NCBI RefSeq assembly: GCF_900290235.1 | Contig: NZ_OLMK01000028.1 | Location: 62,001 to 126,000, forward strand | Reading direction: 5' to 3' | Length of the DNA stretch: 64,000 bases | Source: Streptomyces sp. MA5143a | GTDB lineage: Bacteria > Actinomycetota > Actinomycetes > Streptomycetales > Streptomycetaceae | In this document: piece by piece, positions 26,555-34,235 of the stretch | How the letters are laid out: each line of letters begins with the position of its first letter | How positions within the stretch are numbered: the stretch's first letter is position 1 | Notes under the pieces: model-generated | What the model saw: only the letters and a program-made list of their open reading frames with translations | What the model was told of the DNA's origin: nothing | Databases searched by the model: none | Position numbers and translations under genes: made by a program

Positions 26555-28105
26555 ATGCCCGCCTCGCTCCGGCTGCGCGCCGTCATCCTGACCGCCATGG
26601 CCGTCGTGCTGTCCTGGTCGGCGGCGGGCTGCGGCGACGAGGCCAAGGGCAGGGACGAGGATCTGACGACGCAGAAACTGGACTGGAAGGACTGCCCGCC
26701 GCCCTCCGCGTCCGAGGGCGGCGGCCCCGCCCCCTCGCCCCTGCCGAACGGCACCGCCTGGCAGTGCGCGACCATGAAGGCTCCTCTCGACTGGGGCGAC
26801 CCCAAGGGCGACACGATCGACATCGCGCTGATCCGGGCGCGGTCGAGCGGCGCCCGGGACCGGCGGATCGGCTCGCTCGTCTTCAACTTCGGCGGCCCCG
26901 GGGGCTCGGGCGTCAAGGGGCTGCCCGCCTTCGCCGACGACTTCACCACGCTGCGCACCCGCTACGACCTGGTCAGCTTCGATCCGCGGGGAGTCGGTCG
27001 CAGCGCGGGCGTCGAGTGCGAGGACGACGAGGAACTGGACGAGTACTTCCAGCAGGACCAGACACCGGACGACGCGTCCGAGCGGAAGGAACTCCGGGAC
27101 AGCACGAAGGCGTTCAACGCGGCCTGCGAGGACAACTCCGGCAAGACCCTCCCGCACGTCGGCACCCCGGACGCCGCACGCGACCTGGACCTGATGCGCG
27201 AGGTCCTCGGCGACGACAAGCTGCACTACTTCGGCATCTCCTACGGCACCGAGCTCGGCGGCGTCTACGCCCACCTGTTCCCCAAGAACGTGGGCCGGGC
27301 GGTGTTCGACGCCGTCGTCGACCCGACACAGACACCGGAACAGAGCAGCCTCGGACAGGCCAAGGGCTTCCAGCTCGCGCTCGACAACTTCGCCGAGGAC
27401 TGTGTGTCGAAAGCGGAGGAGTGCCCGGTCGGCGACACCGCGCAGGACGTCAAGAACCGCATCACGACGCTCCTCGACGACCTCGACCGCAAGCCGATCC
27501 CCGGTGTCTTCCCCCGCGACCTGACGGAGTCCGGCGCCACCACCGGGATCGCACAGGCCCTGTACTCCCAGGACCTCTGGCCCCTCCTCACCGAAGGACT
27601 CCAACAGGCATACGACGGGGACGGCCGACTGCTGATGCTGCTGGCCGACTCGATGAACGGGCGCAACGAGAACGGCGAGTACAGCAACCTGGCTGCGGCG
27701 AACGTCGCCATCAGCTGCGCCGACGACAGACAGCGGTACACGACGAAGGACGTGGAGGCGAAGCAGGGCGAGTTCCGGGCCGCCTCCCCCATTTTCGGCG
27801 ACTGGCTCGCCTGGTCCATGCTCACCTGCATCGACTGGGCCGTCGCCGGTGCGGCCGACCATCCCGAGGTCAGCGCGGCCGGGTCGCCGCCGATCCTGGT
27901 GATCGGCAACACGGGCGATCCCGCCACGCCGTACGAGGGCGCGCGGAAGATGGTGGGGGCGCTCGGGGCGGGAGTGGGTGTCGAGCTGACGTACAAGGGG
28001 CAGGGGCACGGGGCGTACGGCAGTGGGAACGGCTGTGTGAAGGCGGCCGTGGACGGCTACCTCCTCACGGGCAAGGTCCCGAAGTCCGGCACGGTCTGCA
28101 CCTGA
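26555..28105 (+). CDS. Secreted alpha/beta-hydrolase, tripeptidyl aminopeptidase (Slp/TAP) type
   Basis: A 516-residue exported enzyme of the streptomycete SlpD/SlpE tripeptidyl-aminopeptidase group. The N-terminus is a signal peptide ending AAGC, a weak lipobox. FNFGGPGGSG forms the oxyanion region, GISYGTELG holds the nucleophile Ser, GNTGDPATPYEGA the Asp, and GQGHGAYG the His. The C-terminal TAP-like domain covers the last 100 residues. It is followed 116 bases later by a close relative, indicating tandem duplication. Mycobacteria carry an alpha/beta-hydrolase (lipV) at a similar place but of another family. Confidence 0.9.
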   Translation: MPASLRLRAVILTAMAVVLSWSAAGCGDEAKGRDEDLTTQKLDWKDCPPPSASEGGGPAPSPLPNGTAWQCATMKAPLDWGDPKGDTIDIALIRARSSGARDRRIGSLVFNFGGPGGSGVKGLPAFADDFTTLRTRYDLVSFDPRGVGRSAGVECEDDEELDEYFQQDQTPDDASERKELRDSTKAFNAACEDNSGKTLPHVGTPDAARDLDLMREVLGDDKLHYFGISYGTELGGVYAHLFPKNVGRAVFDAVVDPTQTPEQSSLGQAKGFQLALDNFAEDCVSKAEECPVGDTAQDVKNRITTLLDDLDRKPIPGVFPRDLTESGATTGIAQALYSQDLWPLLTEGLQQAYDGDGRLLMLLADSMNGRNENGEYSNLAAANVAISCADDRQRYTTKDVEAKQGEFRAASPIFGDWLAWSMLTCIDWAVAGAADHPEVSAAGSPPILVIGNTGDPATPYEGARKMVGALGAGVGVELTYKGQGHGAYGSGNGCVKAAVDGYLLTGKVPKSGTVCT

Positions 28106-28221
28106 AACCGCAGGTCAGAACGTTATCCACAGGCCCCGATGCAAGCGCGGCAGTCCGCATACCATGGCATGACCGCCATGCACGACATCCGGCGGGTGGT
28201 GCCGTAAGGGGGGATTTGCTC

Positions 28222-29742
28222 ATGACTCGATGGCTACGAGGAGCGGCTCTGGCCGCGGCTGCGGTGCTGGTCGCCGGTTGCAGCGGAGCCACCGACAGCG
28301 GGAAGGGCGAGAGCGCCACGTCCGCGTCCGCGGTCCCCTCACCTTCCCCGGTCCCCGCGCAGAAGCTCGACTGGGGGCGCTGCGAGGCGACGTCGGAGGG
28401 TCCGGCGCCGGGCGGCGACTGGCGGTGCGCGACGCTCAAGGTCCCGCTGGACTGGTCGAGGCCGGACGGCGAGAAGATCGGGCTGGCGCTGATCCGCAGC
28501 GAGGCGACCGGCGACCGGCGCGAACGGCTCGGCTCGCTCTTGTTCAACTTCGGCGGACCGGGCGGCTCGGGCGTTTCCACGATGCCCTCGTACGCCGGTC
28601 TCACGAGCGAGCTGCACAAGCGGTACGACCTGGTGAGCTGGGACCCGCGGGGTGTCGGCGGGAGTGAGGGGGTGCGCTGCCGCAGCGACAAGGAGATCCA
28701 GGCGGCCGAGGCGGTGGACGCCACTCCGGACGACGCCGCCGAGGAGACGGCCTTCTTCGACGACGCGGCCTCCTTCGGCGCCGGCTGCGAACGGGCGGCG
28801 GGCAAGCTCCTGTCCCATGTGTCGACCGCCGACACCGCCCGCGACATGGACCTCATCCGCCGAGCGGTCGGCGACCAGAAGATGCACTACTTCGGCATCT
28901 CGTACGGCACGGAGCTGGGCGGCGTCTACGCCCATCTCTTCCCCGGGAACGTCGGGCGACTCGTGCTGGACGCGGTCGTCGACCCGACCGCCGACACGGT
29001 GGGCCACGCGAAGAACCAGACCCTGGGCTTCCAGCGCGCCCTCGACAACTACCTCGCGTCGACGGGCCAGGACCCGAAGAAGGGAACCCGGAAAGTCGCG
29101 GACCTGCTGGAGCGGATCGACGCCGATCCCCTGCCGACGACGTCCGGACGGGAGCTCACCCAGACCCTGGCGATCACCGGTATCGTCCTGCCGCTCTACA
29201 GCCGGCAGAGCTGGCCCGGCCTGACGAGCGCTCTCGACGCGGCGGAGGACGGCGACGGCACGGAGCTGCTGGCACTCGCCGACGGGTACAACGAGCGGGA
29301 CTCCTCGGGCCGCTACGGCACGACGACCCACTCGCAACGGGTCATATCGTGCCTGGACCAGAAGCAGCGGCCGACACCGCCGGAGACGAAGACGCTGCTG
29401 CCCGAGTTCCGGAAGCTCTCGCCCGTGTTCGGCGAGTTCCTGGGCTGGGACACCGCGGGCTGGTGCCACGACTGGCCGGTGCCCGGCCTGACGGACTCAC
29501 CGGAGGTGAGCGCGCCGGGGGCCGACCCTGTTCTCGTGGTGGGCAACACCGGGGACCCGGCGACGCCGTACGAGGGCGCCGAGAAGATGGCGCGGCAGCT
29601 GGGCGCGGACGTCGGAGTGATGCTCACCTGGAAGGGCGAGGGTCATGGGGCGTACGGCAGCGGCAGCAGCTGTGTCGACTCGACGGTGAACGCGTATCTG
29701 CTGGCCGGGAGAGTGCCGAAGGACGGAAAGGTCTGCACGTAG
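28222..29742 (+). CDS. Secreted alpha/beta-hydrolase lipoprotein, tripeptidyl aminopeptidase type
   Basis: The 506-residue paralogue of the preceding gene. Here the lipobox LVAGC is canonical, so it should be lipid-anchored at the outer face of the membrane, followed by a Ser/Pro-rich spacer. The catalytic set is FNFGGPGGSG, GISYGTELG, GNTGDPATPYEGA, GEGHGAYG. Many stretches are identical to its neighbour, including YDLVSWDPRGVG against YDLVSFDPRGVG. The peptide substrates are unknown. A clear terminator follows. Confidence 0.9.
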   Translation: MTRWLRGAALAAAAVLVAGCSGATDSGKGESATSASAVPSPSPVPAQKLDWGRCEATSEGPAPGGDWRCATLKVPLDWSRPDGEKIGLALIRSEATGDRRERLGSLLFNFGGPGGSGVSTMPSYAGLTSELHKRYDLVSWDPRGVGGSEGVRCRSDKEIQAAEAVDATPDDAAEETAFFDDAASFGAGCERAAGKLLSHVSTADTARDMDLIRRAVGDQKMHYFGISYGTELGGVYAHLFPGNVGRLVLDAVVDPTADTVGHAKNQTLGFQRALDNYLASTGQDPKKGTRKVADLLERIDADPLPTTSGRELTQTLAITGIVLPLYSRQSWPGLTSALDAAEDGDGTELLALADGYNERDSSGRYGTTTHSQRVISCLDQKQRPTPPETKTLLPEFRKLSPVFGEFLGWDTAGWCHDWPVPGLTDSPEVSAPGADPVLVVGNTGDPATPYEGAEKMARQLGADVGVMLTWKGEGHGAYGSGSSCVDSTVNAYLLAGRVPKDGKVCT

Positions 29743-29760
29743 TCGTGGCCACCGCGAAAA

Positions 29761-29789
29761 GGGGCTCGGCACGCACGGTGCCGAGCCCC
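29761..29789. terminator. Terminator between convergent hydrolase and moeZ
   Basis: A 12-bp perfect stem (GGGGCTCGGCAC and complement) with a 5-base loop, preceded by GAAAA, so it should work in both directions. Confidence 0.88.
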
Positions 29790-29828
29790 TCCGGGGAAAG
29801 CGTCCGCCCGCGGACGGCGGGGGCAGGA

Positions 29829-31007
29829 CTAGTAGACCGGCTTGTCGGGCTCGATCTGGTTGACCCAGCCGATCACGCCGCCGCCCACGTGGACGGCGTC
29901 GGAGAAGCCGGCCGACTTGAGGACCGCGAGGACTTCCGCACTGCGGACACCCGTCTTGCAGTGCAGGACGATCTTCTTGTCCTGCGGGAGGCTCTCCAGG
30001 GCGGAGCCCATGAGGAACTCGTTCTTCGGGATCAGCCGGGCACCGGGGATCGAGACGATCTCGTACTCGTTGATCTCGCGGACGTCGATGATGTCGATGT
30101 TCTCGCCGTCGTCGATCCACTCCTTGAGCTGCTTGGGAGTGATCGTCGAGCCCGCGGCCGCCTCCTGGGCCTCCTCGGAGACGACGCCGCAGAAGGCCTC
30201 GTAGTCGATGAGCTCGGTGACGGTGGGGTTCTCGCCGCAGACCGCGCAGTTCGGGTCCTTGCGGACCTTGACCTGGCGGTACTGCATCTCGAGGGCGTCG
30301 TAGATCATCAGCCGGCCGACGAGGGGCTCACCGGTGCCGGTGAGGACCTTGATGGCCTCGGTGACCTGGATGGAGCCGATGGACGCGCACAGCACACCGA
30401 GGACGCCGCCCTCGGCGCAGGAGGGGACCATGCCCGGCGGCGGGGGCTCCGGGTACAGGCAGCGGTAGCAGGGGCCGTGCTCGGACCAGAAGACGGACGC
30501 CTGGCCGTCGAAGCGGTAGATGGAACCCCACACGTACGGCTTGTTCAGCAGCACGCAGGCGTCGTTGACCAGGTAGCGGGTCGCGAAGTTGTCCGTGCCG
30601 TCGACGATCAGGTCGTACTGGCTGAAGATGTCCATCACGTTGTCGGCCTCGAGCCGCTCCTCGTGAAGGATCACGTTCACGTACGGGTTGATGCCGAGGA
30701 CGGAGTCGCGGGCGGACTCCGCCTTGGAGCGGCCGATGTCGGCCTGGCTGTGGATGATCTGACGCTGCAGGTTCGACTCGTCGACCTCGTCGAACTCCAC
30801 GATGCCGAGCGTCCCGACGCCCGCCGCGGCCAGGTACATCAGCGCCGGCGAGCCCAGGCCGCCGGCGCCCACACAGAGCACCTTGGCGTTCTTCAGCCGC
30901 TTCTGCCCGTCCATCCCGACGTCGGGGATGATCAGGTGGCGGGAGTACCTGCGGACCTCATCTACGGTGAGCTCGGAAGCGGGCTCGACCAGGGGTGGCA
31001 GCGACAC
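29829..31007 (-). CDS. moeZ: MoeZ, adenylyltransferase/sulfurtransferase (MoeB-rhodanese)
   Basis: MoeZ activates the C-terminus of ThiS/MoaD-like sulfur carriers with ATP and loads sulfur on them, feeding molybdopterin, cysteine and, in actinomycetes, sulfur-containing natural products. The 392-residue protein has the E1-type P-loop GAGGLGSP, DEVDESNLQRQ, the DGTDNFATR segment, and two zinc CxxC pairs (CYRC, CAVC). A rhodanese domain occupies the last 110 residues with active Cys in LHCKTGVRS. A SigR-type promoter lies 45-70 bases upstream, linking it to thiol stress. Confidence 0.94.
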   Translation of the reverse strand: MSLPPLVEPASELTVDEVRRYSRHLIIPDVGMDGQKRLKNAKVLCVGAGGLGSPALMYLAAAGVGTLGIVEFDEVDESNLQRQIIHSQADIGRSKAESARDSVLGINPYVNVILHEERLEADNVMDIFSQYDLIVDGTDNFATRYLVNDACVLLNKPYVWGSIYRFDGQASVFWSEHGPCYRCLYPEPPPPGMVPSCAEGGVLGVLCASIGSIQVTEAIKVLTGTGEPLVGRLMIYDALEMQYRQVKVRKDPNCAVCGENPTVTELIDYEAFCGVVSEEAQEAAAGSTITPKQLKEWIDDGENIDIIDVREINEYEIVSIPGARLIPKNEFLMGSALESLPQDKKIVLHCKTGVRSAEVLAVLKSAGFSDAVHVGGGVIGWVNQIEPDKPVY

Positions 31008-31051
31008 GGGGACTCCGTTGATCGGTCAATCACTACAGTTGTTCTCTCGGT

Positions 31052-31077
31052 AACACTGCCACGCCCTTTTTCATTCC
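31052..31077 (-). promoter_or_regulatory. SigR-type promoter for moeZ
   Basis: Read leftward: GGAAT (31077-31073), 18-base spacer, GTT (31054-31052). The -35 overlaps the stop codon of the spherulin-4-like gene upstream. It would start transcription about 40 bases before moeZ. Confidence 0.72.
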
Positions 31078-31820
31078 GAGACACCCGTTCCAACCAGCGA
31101 GACAATGTCGTCCCAGTAGCCGGGCAGGGCCGCCCAGGGGTCGACTCGGCCGCCCCTGTCCGTGCGGTCGGTGAAGTAGATCGTGGCGGCGCCCTGCCAG
31201 CGGGCGACGCGCAGCGCCTCGTCGAGGTGGACGCGGGGCACACCGTGGACGAAGTGGCAGAAGCGCTCGGGAGGGTGGTCGGCGGTCCATTCGGCGACCT
31301 GGGACCAGCGGTAGTCGCTCCAGGGCCCGGAGAAGGTCACGAGTTGGTCGGCGCTCTCGGCATATCCGGGATGTGGATGGGTGCCGTGGCCGAGGACTAT
31401 GTGGCCGTCGCCGAGGAGCGCCCGGAGGGTGAGGACGGTGCGGGTGATTCCGGGGAGTGCGCCGCGCTCGGTGGGGCAGCGGTCGAGGAGGTAGCCGTCG
31501 ACCTGGTACCAGTCGAGGTGGCGGTGGGCGTCGGCGACGATCTCACCGAAGGGACGCGCGCCGTGGATCACGTCGAGGTGGCCGAGGACCCGGACGCCGG
31601 CGTTGCGGAGCCGTCCCGCGGCTTCCAGGCAGATCGGGTCGGGGCGGGTACCGGGGCCGTCGGAGATGTTCAGGACGACCCAGTGCAGAGGGATCTTGGG
31701 GCGGGTGAGTTCGCCCCATTCCAGCGGGGCTACCAGGGGGTGGGCATAGCCGGGGATGCCGAGGCCGGCGCTCAGGCCGGTGCTGGCGGTGCCGGACGGG
31801 GTGGAGGTCAGATACGGCAT
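31071..31820 (-). CDS. Spherulin-4 family protein (GH135-like TIM barrel)
   Basis: A 249-residue protein of the spherulin-4 family. The fungal member Sph3 (GH135) is an alpha-1,4-N-acetylgalactosaminidase needed to make galactosaminogalactan. Family landmarks here are GIPGYAHPL at the N-terminus, VLGHLDVIHGARP, DWYQVDGYLLDR (family FFDE, so Asp kept, Glu changed to Arg) and HPGY followed by LVTFSGPW. There is no clear signal peptide, so it may act in the cytoplasm or be exported by another route. The start overlaps the epimerase gene by 13 bases. The enzyme activity is inferred. Confidence 0.8.
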   Translation of the reverse strand: MPYLTSTPSGTASTGLSAGLGIPGYAHPLVAPLEWGELTRPKIPLHWVVLNISDGPGTRPDPICLEAAGRLRNAGVRVLGHLDVIHGARPFGEIVADAHRHLDWYQVDGYLLDRCPTERGALPGITRTVLTLRALLGDGHIVLGHGTHPHPGYAESADQLVTFSGPWSDYRWSQVAEWTADHPPERFCHFVHGVPRVHLDEALRVARWQGAATIYFTDRTDRGGRVDPWAALPGYWDDIVSLVGTGVSE

Positions 31821-32767
31821 GCGGCCTCCATCCAGATGTCGGCCAGGGACTCCTCCAGATTGATGCGGGGCCGCCAGCCGAGCCGGTCGCGTGCGGTGCG
31901 GACATCGGCCTGCTGCCAGCTGCCGCAGCCGTCCGGGTAGAGATAGGCGACCGGAGGAGTGTGGTCCGGTTCGGGCCGGGGGTGGCCGATGGTGGGCCTG
32001 AGGGGGCCGGGCGGGGTGTCGAGTTCGTGGAGGGCACCGCCGTAGCCGGCGACACGGGCGAGGACGGCGGCCGCGTCGCGGAGGCGCACGGCCCGGCCGG
32101 ACCCGATGTTGATCACGCCCTGGGCTGCGGAGAGCGAGGCGGCGTGGACGGCGCGGGCGACGTCCCGGACGTCGACGAAGTCGCGTTGGACGCCGAGGCC
32201 GCCGAGTTTGAGTTCGCCGTCGCCGGACTGCATGGCGCGCCGCATGGCTTCGGCGAGGCGGCCGAGCGGCGAGCCGGCGGGGGTGCCCGGCCCGGCAGGT
32301 GAGAAGACCCGCAGGACGACGGCGTCCAGGCCGGAGCCGAGGACGAGTTCGGTGGCGGCGAGTTTGCTGACACCGTACGGGCCGCCGGGCCGGGGCACGG
32401 CGTCCTCTGCGGTGGAGGAGCCGGGCTGGCTGGGGCCGTACTCGGCGCCGCAGCCGATCTGCACCAGGCGGGCCCCGCAGCCGCTGCGGCGGAGGGCCTC
32501 GCAGACGGTGGCGACGGCGACGGTGTTGTGCCGGGTGAGTTCGCGGGCGCCGCCGCGGGTGGCTCCGGCGCAGTTGATGACGACGCCCGGGTGCACCGCG
32601 TCCAGGAAGCGGGTGAGCGCGCCGGGGCTGCCGGTGGCGAGGTCGAACCGTACGTCGGCGTCGTCGCCGCGACCGAGCGCGGTGAGCTGGACGGCCGGGT
32701 CGGCGAGGAGGCGTTCGGCGACGAAACGGCCGAGGTATCCGTTGGCTCCGATCAGCAGGACCCTCAT
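31808..32767 (-). CDS. NAD-dependent sugar-nucleotide epimerase/dehydratase
   Basis: This 319-residue extended short-chain dehydrogenase has the NAD-binding GANGYLGRF at residues 7-15, NCAG after strand 4, and catalytic YGVSK. The C-terminal half ends in the GWRP pattern common to UDP-sugar epimerases. It probably makes the sugar nucleotide used by the neighbouring glycosyltransferase; whether it is a UDP-GlcNAc 4-epimerase like the PelX/Uge3 proteins cannot be decided from motifs. It overlaps the spherulin-4 gene and lies about 205 bases after the membrane-protein gene. Confidence 0.85.
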   Translation of the reverse strand: MRVLLIGANGYLGRFVAERLLADPAVQLTALGRGDDADVRFDLATGSPGALTRFLDAVHPGVVINCAGATRGGARELTRHNTVAVATVCEALRRSGCGARLVQIGCGAEYGPSQPGSSTAEDAVPRPGGPYGVSKLAATELVLGSGLDAVVLRVFSPAGPGTPAGSPLGRLAEAMRRAMQSGDGELKLGGLGVQRDFVDVRDVARAVHAASLSAAQGVINIGSGRAVRLRDAAAVLARVAGYGGALHELDTPPGPLRPTIGHPRPEPDHTPPVAYLYPDGCGSWQQADVRTARDRLGWRPRINLEESLADIWMEAACRI

Positions 32768-32972
32768 CGGGCGGCTCCCGGGGCGGACTCTCCGGTTCGG
32801 GAGGTGATCATCTGGCGTTCTCCTTATGAGGTGGTGCCGTGGGTGATGAGGTGCGGTCCCGCGGTGTCGGCCCCGCGGGAGGTGGTGCGCGCGACGGCAG
32901 TCCCGCGCGCCGGTGGGGCTCGGTTGCGGGTGCGGCCTGTGGTGACCGCGCCGTGGACCGTCCGAGGTGGGG

Positions 32973-34235
32973 TCAGGTCGCCCCCGGCGGGCGGGCGTAG
33001 GCCGAGGCCCGGGTGAGGGTGCGGATGGCGTGCGCGAGGAGGAGGAGAGCGGCGACGCCGCAGACCAGGGCGGGGACGGCGCCCGGCCCCCAGGCGTCGG
33101 TGGCCGTCCGGACGGGGACGGCCAGGAAGGAGCAGCCGGGCAGGCGGCTCGCGAAGACGGTGGCCAGGGCGCAGCTCTCGGTCAGCGCCGCCGCGCACAG
33201 GACGGCGGCGGGGACGTGCGGGAAGCCGTGGACGGTGAGGAGGCGGGCCAGCAGAAGCAGTGCGCCGAGGGCGACCGCCCCCGCGGAGACGGCCGGTTCG
33301 TCCAGGACCGTGCCGCACAGCGCGAGCAGGGAGACCAGGGCGCACAGATAGAGGGCGAACACGCCGAGGAGCAGGGGCTTCACGGAGTCGGCGAAGTCGG
33401 CGAGGCCGCGGCTCGCGACGAGTTTGCGGCGGGCGCGCACGGAGAGGAGGTGGGCACACCAGAGGGCGGGAGCGCAGCTCAGGGCGAGTGCCAGGACGGG
33501 TGCGGTGGCCAGGGGCCAGGGACCGTCGGGGCCGTCGGGGCCGTCGGCGAGACCGGCGGCGAGCAGTCCGTCGCCGAGCAGGGCGTATGCGAGCAGCCAG
33601 CAGGTCCAGGTACCCCTGCGGCCGGTCGTGCCGAGCGGTGACCTGAGCGGGCCGCGGCGGAGGGCGACGCGCAGCCCGAGGGCGACAGCGAGGGCGCCGG
33701 CCGCGGCGACGACGAGGCGGGGTTGGCCGTGGGTGAGCCGTACACCGGCCACGGCCGCCGCGCAGAGGGCGCCCGGGAGGAGCGCGAGGACCGCCCAGCC
33801 GCCGCCCGGCCCGGACGCGGCGGGCATCGGCCGACGCTCCGGGGGTGTCTCCGCGTCGCGGGGTACGCGCGCGTACATCTCCTCGGCGAGCGAGAAGACG
33901 TCCCGGTGCCGGAAGCGGGCGGCCGTACGGTCGGTGACCCCATGGGCCTCCAGCCCGGCGGCGATCTCCAGCGGGTCCACGGCCCGTTCGCACAGCTCCC
34001 GGTGCCGGTGCATCAGGGCTTTCACGGGGTCCACGGCCCCGCGTCCGGAGGGGGGCGCGGATTCGGGGGAGGTCCGGCCTCCGTCATCAGCGCCGATCCC
34101 CACCCCGCCCGCGGCCACGGCCTCGGGGGGGACCCCGTCGAGCTCCGACGGACGTGGCCCGACCAGTTCCTCGGCTCCGTCCCCGCTCTCCAGGCGATCC
34201 CGGCTCTCCAGGCCGTCCAACCGCAGCTCGCTCAT
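32973..34235 (-). CDS. Polytopic membrane protein of the glycosyltransferase cluster
   Basis: A 420-residue protein. The N-terminal 140 residues are cytosolic and polar, with a His/Arg-rich conserved helix (ALMHRHRELCERAV) and a second one (RFRHRDVFSLAEEMYARVP). The rest has about nine to ten hydrophobic helices. It overlaps the glycosyltransferase stop by four bases (ATGA), so both are made together. It could be the polymer exporter or a scaffold for the glycosyltransferase; it does not look like PelG or Wzx to me. I do not recognise a named family. Confidence 0.75.
   Translation of the reverse strand: MSELRLDGLESRDRLESGDGAEELVGPRPSELDGVPPEAVAAGGVGIGADDGGRTSPESAPPSGRGAVDPVKALMHRHRELCERAVDPLEIAAGLEAHGVTDRTAARFRHRDVFSLAEEMYARVPRDAETPPERRPMPAASGPGGGWAVLALLPGALCAAAVAGVRLTHGQPRLVVAAAGALAVALGLRVALRRGPLRSPLGTTGRRGTWTCWLLAYALLGDGLLAAGLADGPDGPDGPWPLATAPVLALALSCAPALWCAHLLSVRARRKLVASRGLADFADSVKPLLLGVFALYLCALVSLLALCGTVLDEPAVSAGAVALGALLLLARLLTVHGFPHVPAAVLCAAALTESCALATVFASRLPGCSFLAVPVRTATDAWGPGAVPALVCGVAALLLLAHAIRTLTRASAYARPPGAT

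Noticed and set aside
26764..29742. A 992-codon frame running through both hydrolase genes
   Set aside because: It is out of frame with the first hydrolase, whose signal peptide and active site are intact, and merely joins the second in frame. The second gene has its own lipoprotein start at 28222.
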